NCBI RefSeq assembly: GCF_001613305.1
Contig: NZ_BDCC01000017.1
Span: 242,831 to 306,830, forward strand
DNA: 64,000 nucleotides
From: Nocardia vaccinii NBRC 15922
Lineage (GTDB): Bacteria; Actinomycetota; Actinomycetes; Mycobacteriales; Mycobacteriaceae
Direction of reading: 5' to 3'
Shown here: piece after piece, positions 22,534 to 31,851 of the stretch
Numbering within the stretch: position 1 is the first letter of the stretch
How the letters are laid out: every line of letters starts with the position of its first letter
Made by a program: the position numbers and the translations under genes
The notes under the pieces: model-generated
Database searches by the model: none
What the model was told of the DNA's origin: nothing
Seen by the model: the letters and a program-made list of their open reading frames with translations, nothing else

Positions 22534-24009
22534 GCGCACCGCGGACTTCAGCACCTTCCCGGAACCGCCCTTCGGTAGTTCATCCGCGAAGCGGACCGAG
22601 CGGGGCACCTTGTACCCGGCGAGCCGCTCGCGGGCGAAGGCGAGCAGCGTCCGCGGCTCGGCGGCCTGTCCGTCCGCGAGCACGACGACGGCCCGGCCGA
22701 CCTCGCCCCAGCGCTCGTCCGGAACGCCGATCACCGCGCACGCCGCCACGGCCGGATGCGCGGTCAGCACGTTCTCCACCTCGGCGGGATAGACGTTCTC
22801 CCCGCCGGAGATGATGACGTCCTTCATCCGGTCCACGATGTAGACGTATCCGTCCGAATCCACGGTGGCGACGTCGCCGGAGTGGAACCAGCCCTCCCGC
22901 AACACTTCCGCGGTGTCGGCCGGGCGGTTCCAATAGCCGGACATCACATTCGGCCCGCTGACGATCACCTCGCCGCGTTCGCCGATCGCGACCGGCACAC
23001 CATCGTCGTCGACCACCCGCACATCACTGAAAAACGACGGGACCCCGGCGGATCCGGCCTTCGTCCGCGCGTGGCCGGGGTCCAGCAGCAGCGCACCCGG
23101 TGACGCCTCGGTCATCCCGTATCCCTGCACGAAGCTCAGCCCACGCGCCAGATAGCGCCGAATGGTGTTGTGCGGCACCGGCGCTCCGCCGCACAGCAGG
23201 ACCCGGATACTGGACAGATCCGCGGTGTCCCAGCGGTCGAGCGCGGCCAGCGCGTCGTACATGGTGGGCACGCCGAACATCCGCGTCACCCGGTGACGTT
23301 CGATCGCATCGAAAACCACTGCGGGATCGAACTTCTCGAGCAGGATCACGCAGCCGCCCCGAAGCAGCACGGGTAGGCACAGCATGCCCAGCGCCGCGGC
23401 GTGGAACAGCGGCGCGGACACCAACGCCACCTCGTCCGCGGCGATATCCGATTCGACCAGGACATTGAAGCAGTTCCAGGTCAGGTTGCCGTGCGTGAGC
23501 ACCGCGCCCTTGGGTCTCCCGGTGGTTCCCGAGGTGTACATGATTACGCAGGGATCCTCGAGGCCCACCGGCTCGTCGGGAACGACCGCATCGCCGCCAT
23601 CGCTATCCTCGAGCACTCCGTCGGCGGCCACCTCGATCGTGCGAATATCGAAAGTCAAGTCCTCCAGGACATCTCGATACTCCTCGGTGTGGAACAGCAC
23701 GCGTGCACCGCAATCGCCCAGGACATAGTCGATTTCGGCCGCGGCACCGCGGAAATTCACCGGGACGAAGATCGCGCCCACCGCTCCGGCCGCGAACAGC
23801 AGTTCCAGATAGGCCGGATGATTCGGGCCCAGATAGGCGATCCGATCACCGGCGCGCACGCCCGCGGCCCGCAGTTCCGCACAGACGCGGGCCACCCGGC
23901 GGTACAACTGCGCGAAGGTGATCGACCTGCCCGCGCCGATCACCGCCACCGCATCCGGCGTCATCCGGGACCGCCGGGCGGGCCACGAGCCCAGTCCCCG
24001 ATTCCGCAC
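22519..24009 (-). CDS. Aryl/hydroxycinnamoyl-CoA ligase-type AMP-dependent synthetase
   Basis: This 496-residue ANL ligase shows PCVIMYTSGTTGRPKGAVLT (P-loop), VQGYGMTEASPG, GWFHSGDVATVDSDGYVYIV, DRMKDVIISGGENVYPAEVE and the C-terminal catalytic Lys in PKGGSGKVLKSAVRDLYA. It is co-directional with a hydroxycinnamoyl-CoA hydratase/lyase gene 44 bases upstream, so the likely substrate is a hydroxycinnamate such as ferulate or p-coumarate; this rests on context. The GTG start at 24009 is preceded by GGGAGGA. Its last codons lie in a 15-bp tandem repeat. Confidence 0.86.
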   Translation of the reverse strand: MRNRGLGSWPARRSRMTPDAVAVIGAGRSITFAQLYRRVARVCAELRAAGVRAGDRIAYLGPNHPAYLELLFAAGAVGAIFVPVNFRGAAAEIDYVLGDCGARVLFHTEEYRDVLEDLTFDIRTIEVAADGVLEDSDGGDAVVPDEPVGLEDPCVIMYTSGTTGRPKGAVLTHGNLTWNCFNVLVESDIAADEVALVSAPLFHAAALGMLCLPVLLRGGCVILLEKFDPAVVFDAIERHRVTRMFGVPTMYDALAALDRWDTADLSSIRVLLCGGAPVPHNTIRRYLARGLSFVQGYGMTEASPGALLLDPGHARTKAGSAGVPSFFSDVRVVDDDGVPVAIGERGEVIVSGPNVMSGYWNRPADTAEVLREGWFHSGDVATVDSDGYVYIVDRMKDVIISGGENVYPAEVENVLTAHPAVAACAVIGVPDERWGEVGRAVVVLADGQAAEPRTLLAFARERLAGYKVPRSVRFADELPKGGSGKVLKSAVRDLYA

Positions 24010-24053
24010 GATCAGTCCTCCCTCGTCCGATGCCGTTTCGGTTGCGCCCCTGC

Positions 24054-24896
24054 TTATTTCGCAGGGTCGAATGCGCCGAGTCCGGGGCGGTAGCTCTTGT
24101 CGTCGAGGAACTGGGACAGGCCCTTCTCCCGGCCGTGCTCGACATCGAGAGCCCGGGTCTGATCGAGCTTGGCGTACAGATAATCCTCGGCCTGCGACCA
24201 GCTCATCTCCGCGGCGAACCGGTAGCCCACCTTGGCCGCGTGCAGCACAACGGGATTGAGCCCGGCCAGGCGCGCGGCCAGTTCTCCGGTCCGCTCGCGC
24301 AGCCGTCCGGCCGGAACCGCCTCGTTGACCAATCGCATCTGCGCGGCCCGCGCACCGTCGAAGACCTCGCCGGTCATGATGTAGTAGAGCGCGTCGCGCT
24401 GCGGCACCGTCGCGGCCAGCGCCTTGGTGACCACACTGCCCGGCGGAATGCCCCAGTTCACCTCGGACAGACCGAATTTCGCGGCCTCGTCGGCGATCGC
24501 CAGATCACAGGCCACCAGCGGGGTGAAGGCCCCGCCGAAGCACCAGCCGTTCACCATCGCGATGGTCGGCTTGGGGAAGTAGGCCAGCCGTTTCCACTGC
24601 CATTCGTTGCTCTCCCGGCGCACCCGATACTGCAGCGCGAGATCTCCGGTCGCCTCGACGTCGCGAAAGTATTCCTTCAAATCCATTCCAGCGGAGAAGG
24701 ATTCGCCCGCACCGGTGAGCACCAGCACCCGGCAGCGCGGGTCGGCCTCCAGATGATCGAGCACCCGGCACATCTCGGTGTTCAGAGCCGGATTCATCGC
24801 GTTGCGCTTGTCCGGGCGGTTCAACGTGACCCAGGCGATCCCCTTCCCGAACTCCACGTGCACGGTCTCGCCCCAGGGCTCGGTCGCTGTCGTCAT
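24054..24896 (-). CDS. ech: p-Hydroxycinnamoyl-CoA hydratase/lyase (HCHL, feruloyl-CoA type)
   Basis: This 280-residue crotonase-fold protein has strong hallmarks of HCHL: TGAGESFSAGMDLKEYFRDV (about 61-80), KPTIAMVNGWCFGGAFTPLV (about 108-127), GLSEVNWGIPPGSVVTKALA with the motif Glu used for lyase activity (about 142-161), YYIMTGEVFDG and SQAEDYLYAKLDQ. The family hydrates a 4-hydroxycinnamoyl-CoA and splits it into acetyl-CoA and an aromatic aldehyde (vanillin or 4-hydroxybenzaldehyde). A CoA ligase gene follows and a MarR gene precedes it. No intact aldehyde dehydrogenase is nearby. Confidence 0.9.
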   Translation of the reverse strand: MTTATEPWGETVHVEFGKGIAWVTLNRPDKRNAMNPALNTEMCRVLDHLEADPRCRVLVLTGAGESFSAGMDLKEYFRDVEATGDLALQYRVRRESNEWQWKRLAYFPKPTIAMVNGWCFGGAFTPLVACDLAIADEAAKFGLSEVNWGIPPGSVVTKALAATVPQRDALYYIMTGEVFDGARAAQMRLVNEAVPAGRLRERTGELAARLAGLNPVVLHAAKVGYRFAAEMSWSQAEDYLYAKLDQTRALDVEHGREKGLSQFLDDKSYRPGLGAFDPAK

Positions 24897-24908
24897 CGGC
24901 GCTCCATT

Positions 24909-24923
24909 ATCAGCATTACTGAT
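24909..24923. promoter_or_regulatory. Candidate MarR operator before the hydratase/lyase gene
   Basis: ATCAG-CATTA-CTGAT is a perfect 5-5-5 inverted repeat starting 12 bases upstream of the lyase ATG and 52 bases downstream of the MarR stop codon. AT-rich palindromes of this size are typical MarR sites. Confidence 0.55.
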
Positions 24924-24974
24924 GATTCGACTCCTATGGTGCCGCCGGACGCGTTCGCCGTCAACAGCTCCGGA

Positions 24975-25514
24975 CTACTCGTCGGCAGAAGTGGCCGCCG
25001 GGACACCGCGCGCGGCGGCCTCGGCGGTCAACGCGGCGACGCCCTGCCGCAACGCGGCCCGGAACTCCGCGCCGCGCCGCGGACTCATCTGAGCGAGCAG
25101 GCCGGACTCGATCTGCTCGATGCGAGGTGCGGCCCGGTCGAGCAGCTCGCGGCCCCGGTCGGTCAGCGACGCGACCAGCACCCGGCGATTGGCCGGGTCA
25201 CGGTCCCGGCTGATCAGCCCGCGCCCCTCCAGCGTCCGGACCATCACGTGCATCGTCTGCGGCCGCAGGAACGCCCTGCGCGCCAGCTGCGCCGAGGACA
25301 GCCCGCCGCGCCGCTCGAGCACCGTCAACGCCGTGTACTGGAGCGTCGTCAGCCCCAGCGGGCGCAGCGCGTCGTCCATCACCGCCCGTACCGCCAGTTC
25401 CAGCTGTTTGACCAGATACAGCGTCGAGGGCGGGGCGGCCACGTCACGATCGTCGTCGGCTGCGGTCACGAACGTCATCTTCGCACCGGGTCCGGCGGCC
25501 GAGGTTGCCCGCAT
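24975..25514 (-). CDS. MarR-family regulator, probable hydroxycinnamate sensor
   Basis: This 179-residue protein has the winged-helix core LGLTTLQYTALTVLERRGGL, SSAQLARRAFLRPQTMHVMV and RTLEGRGLISRDRDPANRRV (about 55-115), then LASLTDRGRELLDRA. Position next to a HCHL/ligase pair matches the known CouR-like arrangement, in which hydroxycinnamoyl-CoA releases the repressor. The start is uncertain: 25514 and 25478 are both in frame and neither has a good ribosome site. It is transcribed in the same direction as its presumed targets. Confidence 0.85.
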   Translation of the reverse strand: MRATSAAGPGAKMTFVTAADDDRDVAAPPSTLYLVKQLELAVRAVMDDALRPLGLTTLQYTALTVLERRGGLSSAQLARRAFLRPQTMHVMVRTLEGRGLISRDRDPANRRVLVASLTDRGRELLDRAAPRIEQIESGLLAQMSPRRGAEFRAALRQGVAALTAEAAARGVPAATSADE

Positions 25515-25702
25515 GACATCGAGACGATCGGCCGGGCCGCAGTAGCACAGCCGAATCGGGCCGCCGGACCCTCAGGGGCGCGTGCCACCACCGCCTGCTA
25601 CTTCCCCCCGAACCCCTGACCACTGATTTCGCCGACGCGTTGATCGCCGACCTCTTGCCCGGCATCGCCTCGGCCGACCGCCGATCACGGTAGCCTCGCG
25701 GC

Positions 25703-27256
25703 ATGAGCATGGTGGACGCCCCGATCGTGGCGGTGACCGTCTATCCCGGACAGGCGCGGATCACCCGGCGCACGACCGTCATCGTGGAGACCGGCGAGCA
25801 GCTGGTGGAAGTCGGTGGACTGCCGCTGGAACTGGTGCCGGATTCGGTGCGGGTGAGCGGGCGAGGTGCGGCATCGGTCCTCGGCGTCGATGTGGCGATG
25901 CAGCGCAATCCACGCTCGCCCGATGCCGTTGTGCGGGAGCTCGAACAGCGCGCCGAGCAGATCCGGTCCGGGCTCGCGGAGTCGGCCGACGCCCGCACCG
26001 TCGAGGACAGCCGGACCGAATTGCTCACCAGCCTCGGCCGCCGGTCCGGCAGCGCATTCGCCAGGGCGCTCGCCGCGGGCGAGATGGAGCCGGACCGGGT
26101 CGCGGGACTGAGCGATTCGCTCGCACAGCAGCTCGGCGCGACCCTCGGACGGCGGCGTGAACTGCACCGGCAGCACGAGCGCTTGGAGGAGGAGTTGCGT
26201 GCCGTGGAGCGTGACCTCGCCGAACATCACCGGCAGCGCACTCCGGATCGCCGGCAGGTCGCGGTCACGCTCGACGTGCAGGCGGCCGGGGAGCTCGAAC
26301 TCGAACTGTCCTACGTGGTCGACGACGCCCGCTGGATCTCGACCTACGATATCCGGTTGCGCGGGGAACGACTCACGCTCGGCTGGTACGCGGAGATCAC
26401 CCAGAACACCGGCGAGGACTGGCCCCCGTGCGAACTGGCCCTGTCCACCGCCCGCCCGGCGGTCTCGGCTCGGCTGCCCGAACCGGAGCCGTGGTTCCTC
26501 GACCGGCTGCGGCCGCCCGAGCCGGTGGCGGCTTACGGCGCTCCGGCTGGTGGTCCGCCCGAACCCGGAATGATGCCGCGCGCCAGGGCACTACCCGCAG
26601 GCGTGGTCGACTCGGCTTCGCCCGCAGTCGAACACGGGGCGGCAGCGACCACTTACCGCCCGCACCAACGAATCACCATCCCGAGCGATGCGACCGCGCA
26701 TCGCACCACAGTGGCCACTCTGGATCTGGATGCCACTCTCGATCACATCACCGCACCGGCGCAGAGTCAGGAGGTGTATCTGCGGGCCACCGCGGTCAAC
26801 GGCTCCGAGCACACACTGCGGCCGGGCCGGGCCTCGGTATTCCACGACGCGGAGTTCGTCGGCACCACAACCCTGGATATCTGGGCCCCCGGCGAGGAGA
26901 TCGAGTTGAATCTCGGTGTGGACGAACGAATCCGGGCCGAACGTGAGCTGGTGCGCCGCACCGCCGGAAAGGTGGTGATCGGCAGCGCGACCCGGCGCGA
27001 GGTCCGCTACCGCATAACCGTGGGCAACTACGGCCGCCGCGCCACCACCGTCACCGTCCTGGACCGGATTCCCGTCTCACGCGACGAGGGCATCGTGGTC
27101 CGGGACCTCAGCTGCCGCCCCGACCCGGACCACCGCACCGATCTGGGCGAGCTGACCTGGCGGCTACCGCTGGAACCCGAAGCGACAGCGGAGATTTCAC
27201 TGGGTTTCCGGGTCGACACCGCCAAGGGCGTCGAACTCCGCGGCTGGCGCGAGTAG
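25703..27256 (+). CDS. MuiA-family protein (DUF4140/DUF4139)
   Basis: This 517-residue protein starts with an N-terminal DUF4140 domain (DAPIVAVTVYPGQARITRRT to about 110). A coiled-coil-like charged segment follows (about 130-175, ELHRQHERLEEELRAVERDL), then the C-terminal DUF4139 domain with ELELSYVVDDARWISTYDIR, LSTARPAVSARLPE and AGKVVIGSATRREVRYRITV. The family is named after the mucoidy inhibitor A homologue; its biochemical role is unknown. No signal peptide is seen. TAGCCT lies six bases before the ATG, consistent with a leaderless message. Confidence 0.85.
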   Translation: MSMVDAPIVAVTVYPGQARITRRTTVIVETGEQLVEVGGLPLELVPDSVRVSGRGAASVLGVDVAMQRNPRSPDAVVRELEQRAEQIRSGLAESADARTVEDSRTELLTSLGRRSGSAFARALAAGEMEPDRVAGLSDSLAQQLGATLGRRRELHRQHERLEEELRAVERDLAEHHRQRTPDRRQVAVTLDVQAAGELELELSYVVDDARWISTYDIRLRGERLTLGWYAEITQNTGEDWPPCELALSTARPAVSARLPEPEPWFLDRLRPPEPVAAYGAPAGGPPEPGMMPRARALPAGVVDSASPAVEHGAAATTYRPHQRITIPSDATAHRTTVATLDLDATLDHITAPAQSQEVYLRATAVNGSEHTLRPGRASVFHDAEFVGTTTLDIWAPGEEIELNLGVDERIRAERELVRRTAGKVVIGSATRREVRYRITVGNYGRRATTVTVLDRIPVSRDEGIVVRDLSCRPDPDHRTDLGELTWRLPLEPEATAEISLGFRVDTAKGVELRGWRE

Positions 27257-27268
27257 TCCGGGCGAACC

Positions 27269-28795
27269 TCACCGCTGTGTCCGGTCCGCCCCGGTCGAGG
27301 ACGCGACGAGGCCGGATTCGGGCGGGACACGGTCGAACCAGGGCTGAGCCGTTTCGATCTCGGCGGCGAGCTGCAGGAGCAGGTACTCACTGCCGGGGCG
27401 GCCCACGAACTGGGTGCCCAGCGGCAGGCCGTCCGCGGTCCAGTGGGTCGGCACGCTCATGGCGGGGCGGCCGGTGACGTTCGCCAGCTGGGTGAACGGG
27501 ACGGCCGACAGGTTGGCGGTGACCGTATCGCGATAGAATCCGGTGCGGGACAATATCTTTCCTACTCCCAGACGAAGCAGTGGCGGCAGTACGGTATCGG
27601 CGATCGCGGGAGTGCGGTTCTGGCCGATGCGTAGCGGCGGTCCGGCCACGGCAGGAGTGAGCAACAGGTCGTAGGTCTCGTGGAAAATGCCCAGGGCGCG
27701 GGTGTATTCGGTCCAGCGGACATGCGCGAGCAGCAGTTCCGGAGAGGGTACCGCACGGCCCGCCGCCGCGAGTACCTGCGTATCGATATCGAAATCTGTT
27801 GCGGAAGCGCCCGTTTCGCGACAGGCCTCGGCGAGTTCCGCGGCGCACCAGCCGGTCCAGACGGTCATGAAGTCCATACCCAGACGTTGTCCGTCGATAT
27901 CCGGTGCGGCCGGTTCCACGGTGTGCCCCAGCGATTCCAGCAGCGCCGCGGCCTCCTCGACCGCGCGGACCGCCTCGGGATCGACCGGTGTGCCCTGTGG
28001 GGACGCGTGGGTGAATCCGATCCGCAGGCGGCGCACGGGATCTTTCACCGCATCGAGATACGGGCGTTCGGATAGCGGAACCAGGTAGGGGGCACCGGGG
28101 TCGGGCGGGGTGAGTATGTCGAACATGGCGGCGGTATCCCGAACGCTGCGAGACAGCACGCCCTCGCTGACCGCCCCGAACAGCGGATCGCCGGACACCG
28201 GACCGCCGGGAATCAGCCCGCGCCCGGGTTTCAGCCCGAACAGTCCGGTACAGGCCGCAGGAATGCGAATCGAACCGCCGCCATCGCTGGCGCCCGCCAC
28301 CGGCACGATGCCGGCGGCGACCGCCGCGGCCGACCCGCCCGAGGATCCGCCCGGCGAGCGTTCGGTATTCCACGGATTGCGGGTCGCGCCGAAGGTCCTG
28401 GTCTCGGTGATGCCCTTACTGCCGAATTCCGGGGTGGTGGTCTTACCGAAGATCACCAGTCCCGCGTCCAGCCAGCGCCGCACTACGAGGCTGTGCTCGC
28501 GCGCCGGCACCGACCGCAGCGGCCCGGTGCCCGCGGAGGTCGGATATCCGGCATAGTCCTGCGCCAGATCCTTGATGAGGAACGGCACCCCGGCGAACGG
28601 CCCCGAAAGTTCCTCGCGCCCGGCCAGCCGCCGACCGTTCTCCGCCATCAGCAAACTCACCGCGTTGATCGCCGGATCGACCTGCGCGCAGCGATCCAAT
28701 GCCAGCTCCAGCAGTTCGGCCGCACGCACCTCGCCCCGAGCGACCAACTCGGCCAGCCCGACCGCATCGTGAGCCCGGTATTCCTCGTACCGCAT
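27269..28795 (-). CDS. Amidase-signature family hydrolase
   Basis: This 508-residue enzyme carries the Ser-Ser-Lys triad region: Lys in GVPFLIKDLAQDY (about 76-88), PGGSSGGSAAAVAAG (about 150-164) and the catalytic Ser in GASDGGGSIRIPAAC, then FGLKPGRG. These enzymes hydrolyse amides or, rarely, nitrile-derived substrates; the specific substrate is unknown. The ATG at 28795 was chosen because GAGGAG sits six bases upstream. It converges on the MuiA-like gene, with 12 bases between stops. Confidence 0.86.
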   Translation of the reverse strand: MRYEEYRAHDAVGLAELVARGEVRAAELLELALDRCAQVDPAINAVSLLMAENGRRLAGREELSGPFAGVPFLIKDLAQDYAGYPTSAGTGPLRSVPAREHSLVVRRWLDAGLVIFGKTTTPEFGSKGITETRTFGATRNPWNTERSPGGSSGGSAAAVAAGIVPVAGASDGGGSIRIPAACTGLFGLKPGRGLIPGGPVSGDPLFGAVSEGVLSRSVRDTAAMFDILTPPDPGAPYLVPLSERPYLDAVKDPVRRLRIGFTHASPQGTPVDPEAVRAVEEAAALLESLGHTVEPAAPDIDGQRLGMDFMTVWTGWCAAELAEACRETGASATDFDIDTQVLAAAGRAVPSPELLLAHVRWTEYTRALGIFHETYDLLLTPAVAGPPLRIGQNRTPAIADTVLPPLLRLGVGKILSRTGFYRDTVTANLSAVPFTQLANVTGRPAMSVPTHWTADGLPLGTQFVGRPGSEYLLLQLAAEIETAQPWFDRVPPESGLVASSTGADRTQR

Positions 28796-29237
28796 CGCCA
28801 TCTCCTCACCGGCGCGTTTCGTCCCGAAGATGTCGACGATAGTCTGCATGCGCTTCGCCGACGCCGCGTCCGGACAGTTCCTGTGGTGGCCGGGCGGCGG
28901 CTTGCCAGGGTGTCCGAGGCAGCGGTAATGCCGATTTTCTGGGCGGGAATTTCTGTGTTCGCGAACCGATTCGGTTACCTACAAATATATTGTGCCGAAG
29001 CTCGTGACACCATCGCGCGAGCCGAACAGTCGACGCGAACATAAAGGGCAACGGATCGCAAGGTGTGAAAGTCCTCGAATCGTCACCCAATTATATCGGC
29101 CGCAGTCTCCGTTTCGGCGGTAGCACGCGAAACAGCACGTCCGACGGCCCAAACGGCAACCTCTGGACCAGCCGAGTTGTTCGTCCGAGCGCGAGATTTG
29201 CCGCTCCGGTACAGCCGCACGGTCGTATACTCCAGCT
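28796..29237 (+). promoter_or_regulatory. Divergent promoter region with a -10 element for a leaderless exporter mRNA
   Basis: The 442 bases between the amidase and the FHA-ABC gene hold no convincing gene. Positions 29226-29231 read TATACT, six bases before the ATG at 29238. This is the spacing expected if transcription begins at the start codon. A -35 element is not clear. Confidence 0.5.
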
Positions 29238-31691
29238 ATGGCGGATAATCAGTCTTCCACCGAATTCGCCGAGTCACCGGTACTCGTGGTGCAGACGAGA
29301 GAACGCGTCTATCGACTCCGAGCCGGAGGCGCATATAACGTCGGCCGCGGTCCGTCCGCCGATATCGTGCTCAGCGATCCGCGGGTGTCTTCTCTGCACG
29401 CCATCCTGGAACGAGGATCGGACGGCTGGGAAATCGAGGACGCGAGCAGTCTCAACGGCACCTTTTTCGACGGTCACCGCGTCGAGCGGATGGTGATCGA
29501 CCATGACGAGACGTTCCAGCTCGGTCACGCCGTGGACGGCGAGAAGCTGACCTGTTCGGTGGAGATGCCGCAGACGCGACCCGCCCACGATCCCGGTGGC
29601 GACATCGGGGAAGACACGATGATCGTGCCGAATCCCGGCTACGACCTCGACGACGAAGCAACCTTCACGCTGTTGCCCTCGGACCGCCGTGTCTCGCGAG
29701 TGTCGGCTCCGGTCGCGCACCCCGGCGCGGCCGTCCGGATCAGCGGCACGCTCCGGATCGGCCGCGCCGCCGACAACGACATCGTCGTGCCCGACCTCAT
29801 GGTCTCTCGCCACCATGCCGAACTGCGCGTGATCGGCACAGGCAAATACCGGGTCGCCGACCTCGGCAGCCACAACGGCACCTACGTCAACGGCTCGCGC
29901 GTCGACGTCGCGGATCTGTCCGAAGCCGACTCGATCGGCATGGGGCACACCACCTACCGGCTCGTCGGCGACGAACTGCGCGAATCGGTCGATACCGGCG
30001 ACGTCTCGGTTTCGGTGCAGAACCTCATCGTGCGTACCCCGGAAGGAAAGGTACTGCTCGACGAGGTGAGCTTCCCCATCCCGCAGCGCTCGCTCGTCGG
30101 AGTCATCGGCCCCAGTGGCGCGGGCAAGTCGACATTGCTCGGCGCGGTCACCGGTTTGCGTCCCGCGACCGAGGGGACGGTCCGTTACGACGGCCGCGAC
30201 CTCTACGCCGATTACGACGAGCTGAGGCATCGGATCGGGCTGGTGCCCCAGGAGGACATCCTGCACAACCAGCTTCCGACGCGACGCGCCCTGCTCTACG
30301 CGGCGGAACTGCGATTCCCGGGTGACACGCGCAAGCAGGAGCGTGAGCAGCGGGTCGACGAGGTCCTCGAAGAACTCGGTCTGACCCGGCACGCCGACAC
30401 TCGAATCGAGAAGCTTTCCGGCGGCCAGCGCAAGCGCGTGAGCGTCGCGCTGGAGTTGCTGACCAAACCGTCGCTGCTGTTCCTCGACGAACCGACCTCC
30501 GGCCTCGACCCGGGCCTGGACAAGACGGTCATGGAGATGCTGTCGGGACTGGCGCACGACGGGCGGACGGTCATCGTCGTCACGCACAGCGTCGCGAACC
30601 TCGATGCGTGCGACCGTCTGCTGGTTCTGGTGCCCGGCGGCAAACTCGCCTACTACGGACCGCCCGACGAGGGCTTGCAGCAGTTCGGGCAACCGTCCTG
30701 GGCCGAGGTGTTCCAGGCGTTCGACCAGGAGGACGAGCGCGACTGGGCCGGTGAATTCCGGGCGTCGCCGCGCTTCGGGCACTATGTGGCGGTCGGACTG
30801 ACCGACGACGACCGCTCCGTCGAAGTGCAGTCGCCGCCCGCGCCGCCACCGCCCTCACAGTCCAAGTTGAGCCAGCTCAGCACGCTGTGCCGACGTTACC
30901 TCGCGGTCATCGCCTCGGATCGAAGCTATCTGGTGCTGCTCGCTGTGATGCCATTGATCCTCGGCGGCCTGATCGCGGCGGTGCCGTCGGGGGCGGGCTT
31001 CGTCGGGGAGCCCGGCAGCAATGCCGATGCCCCGACCAAGCTCATGATCCTGGCCTTCGGCGCATGCTTCATCGGCACCGGCAACTCGATCCGCGAGATC
31101 GTGAAAGAGCAGACCATCTATCGCAGAGAACGCGCGGCCGGACTGTCGGCCGGGGTCTATCTGATGTCGAAACTACTGGTCCTGGGCCTGATCACCGTCC
31201 TGCAGACGGTGGTGATGTACCTGATCGGCACGATCGGTCAGAAGATGCCCGCCTCGGGGATATTCACGTCGATCGATCTGGAACTGATCATGGCGATGGC
31301 GCTGCTGGGCATCGCGTCACTGGCATTGGGACTGCTGGTGTCGGTGTCGGTGAGCACCTCGGAGAAGACGCTGCCGCTGCTGATCGTGATCTCGATGGCG
31401 CAACTGGTGCTCACGGGCGGAATGGTCCGGCTACCCGGCACTCCGGTCCTGGCGCAGCTGTCCTACCTGGCGCCGTCCCGCTGGGGCTTCGGTGCGGGAG
31501 CCGCCAGCATCGACCTCGACACCCTGACACCGCACAAGGGCGGCCCCGACCCGCTCTGGCGGCACACCGTCGGCACCTGGCTGCTCGACATGGGATTGGT
31601 CGCCGCTCTGGCCGCGGTCTTCCTGGCGCTGGCCTGGTATCGCCTGTATCAGATGCGGCCCCGGCGACGCGGCGCACCGGCCCGCATCTGA
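29238..31691 (+). CDS. FHA-domain ABC exporter (Rv1747-type)
   Basis: This 817-residue protein has two forkhead-associated domains: residues about 16-95 (VGRGPSADIV, VSSLHAIL, SSLNGTFFDG) and about 150-235 (IGRAADNDIV, VSRHHAEL, SHNGTYVNG). An ABC ATPase follows (about 255-480) with Walker A GPSGAGKSTLLGAV, signature LSGGQRKRVS and Walker B LLFLDEPTSGLDPG. About six membrane helices (about 550-810) form an ABC2-type permease. This is the arrangement of mycobacterial Rv1747, whose FHA domains bind phosphothreonines set by Ser/Thr kinases and which exports cell-envelope lipid. It is a half-transporter and must dimerise. A kinase partner is not in the window. Confidence 0.92.
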   Translation: MADNQSSTEFAESPVLVVQTRERVYRLRAGGAYNVGRGPSADIVLSDPRVSSLHAILERGSDGWEIEDASSLNGTFFDGHRVERMVIDHDETFQLGHAVDGEKLTCSVEMPQTRPAHDPGGDIGEDTMIVPNPGYDLDDEATFTLLPSDRRVSRVSAPVAHPGAAVRISGTLRIGRAADNDIVVPDLMVSRHHAELRVIGTGKYRVADLGSHNGTYVNGSRVDVADLSEADSIGMGHTTYRLVGDELRESVDTGDVSVSVQNLIVRTPEGKVLLDEVSFPIPQRSLVGVIGPSGAGKSTLLGAVTGLRPATEGTVRYDGRDLYADYDELRHRIGLVPQEDILHNQLPTRRALLYAAELRFPGDTRKQEREQRVDEVLEELGLTRHADTRIEKLSGGQRKRVSVALELLTKPSLLFLDEPTSGLDPGLDKTVMEMLSGLAHDGRTVIVVTHSVANLDACDRLLVLVPGGKLAYYGPPDEGLQQFGQPSWAEVFQAFDQEDERDWAGEFRASPRFGHYVAVGLTDDDRSVEVQSPPAPPPPSQSKLSQLSTLCRRYLAVIASDRSYLVLLAVMPLILGGLIAAVPSGAGFVGEPGSNADAPTKLMILAFGACFIGTGNSIREIVKEQTIYRRERAAGLSAGVYLMSKLLVLGLITVLQTVVMYLIGTIGQKMPASGIFTSIDLELIMAMALLGIASLALGLLVSVSVSTSEKTLPLLIVISMAQLVLTGGMVRLPGTPVLAQLSYLAPSRWGFGAGAASIDLDTLTPHKGGPDPLWRHTVGTWLLDMGLVAALAAVFLALAWYRLYQMRPRRRGAPARI

Positions 31692-31851
31692 CAGTCCTCC
31701 AGACCACCACTCGCCGTGGCGGATACCCGTCAGCACTACCCGGCGCCGCCCGAGCGGCTCCCATCTGTGGATAGTCGTTTCGGTGGCGGCACTCTCGGCG
31801 AGTGCTTCGGGGATCGGGCGGTCGCTTATAGTCGAGCCACCACGATTCGCG

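Noticed and set aside
24030..25619. Plus-strand frame of about 529 codons over the hydroxycinnamate module
   Set aside because: It is antisense to the HCHL and MarR genes and has low-complexity composition.
28806..29090. 94-codon minus-strand frame between the amidase and the FHA-ABC gene
   Set aside because: No ribosome site or family resemblance and it lies in the promoter region of the exporter.
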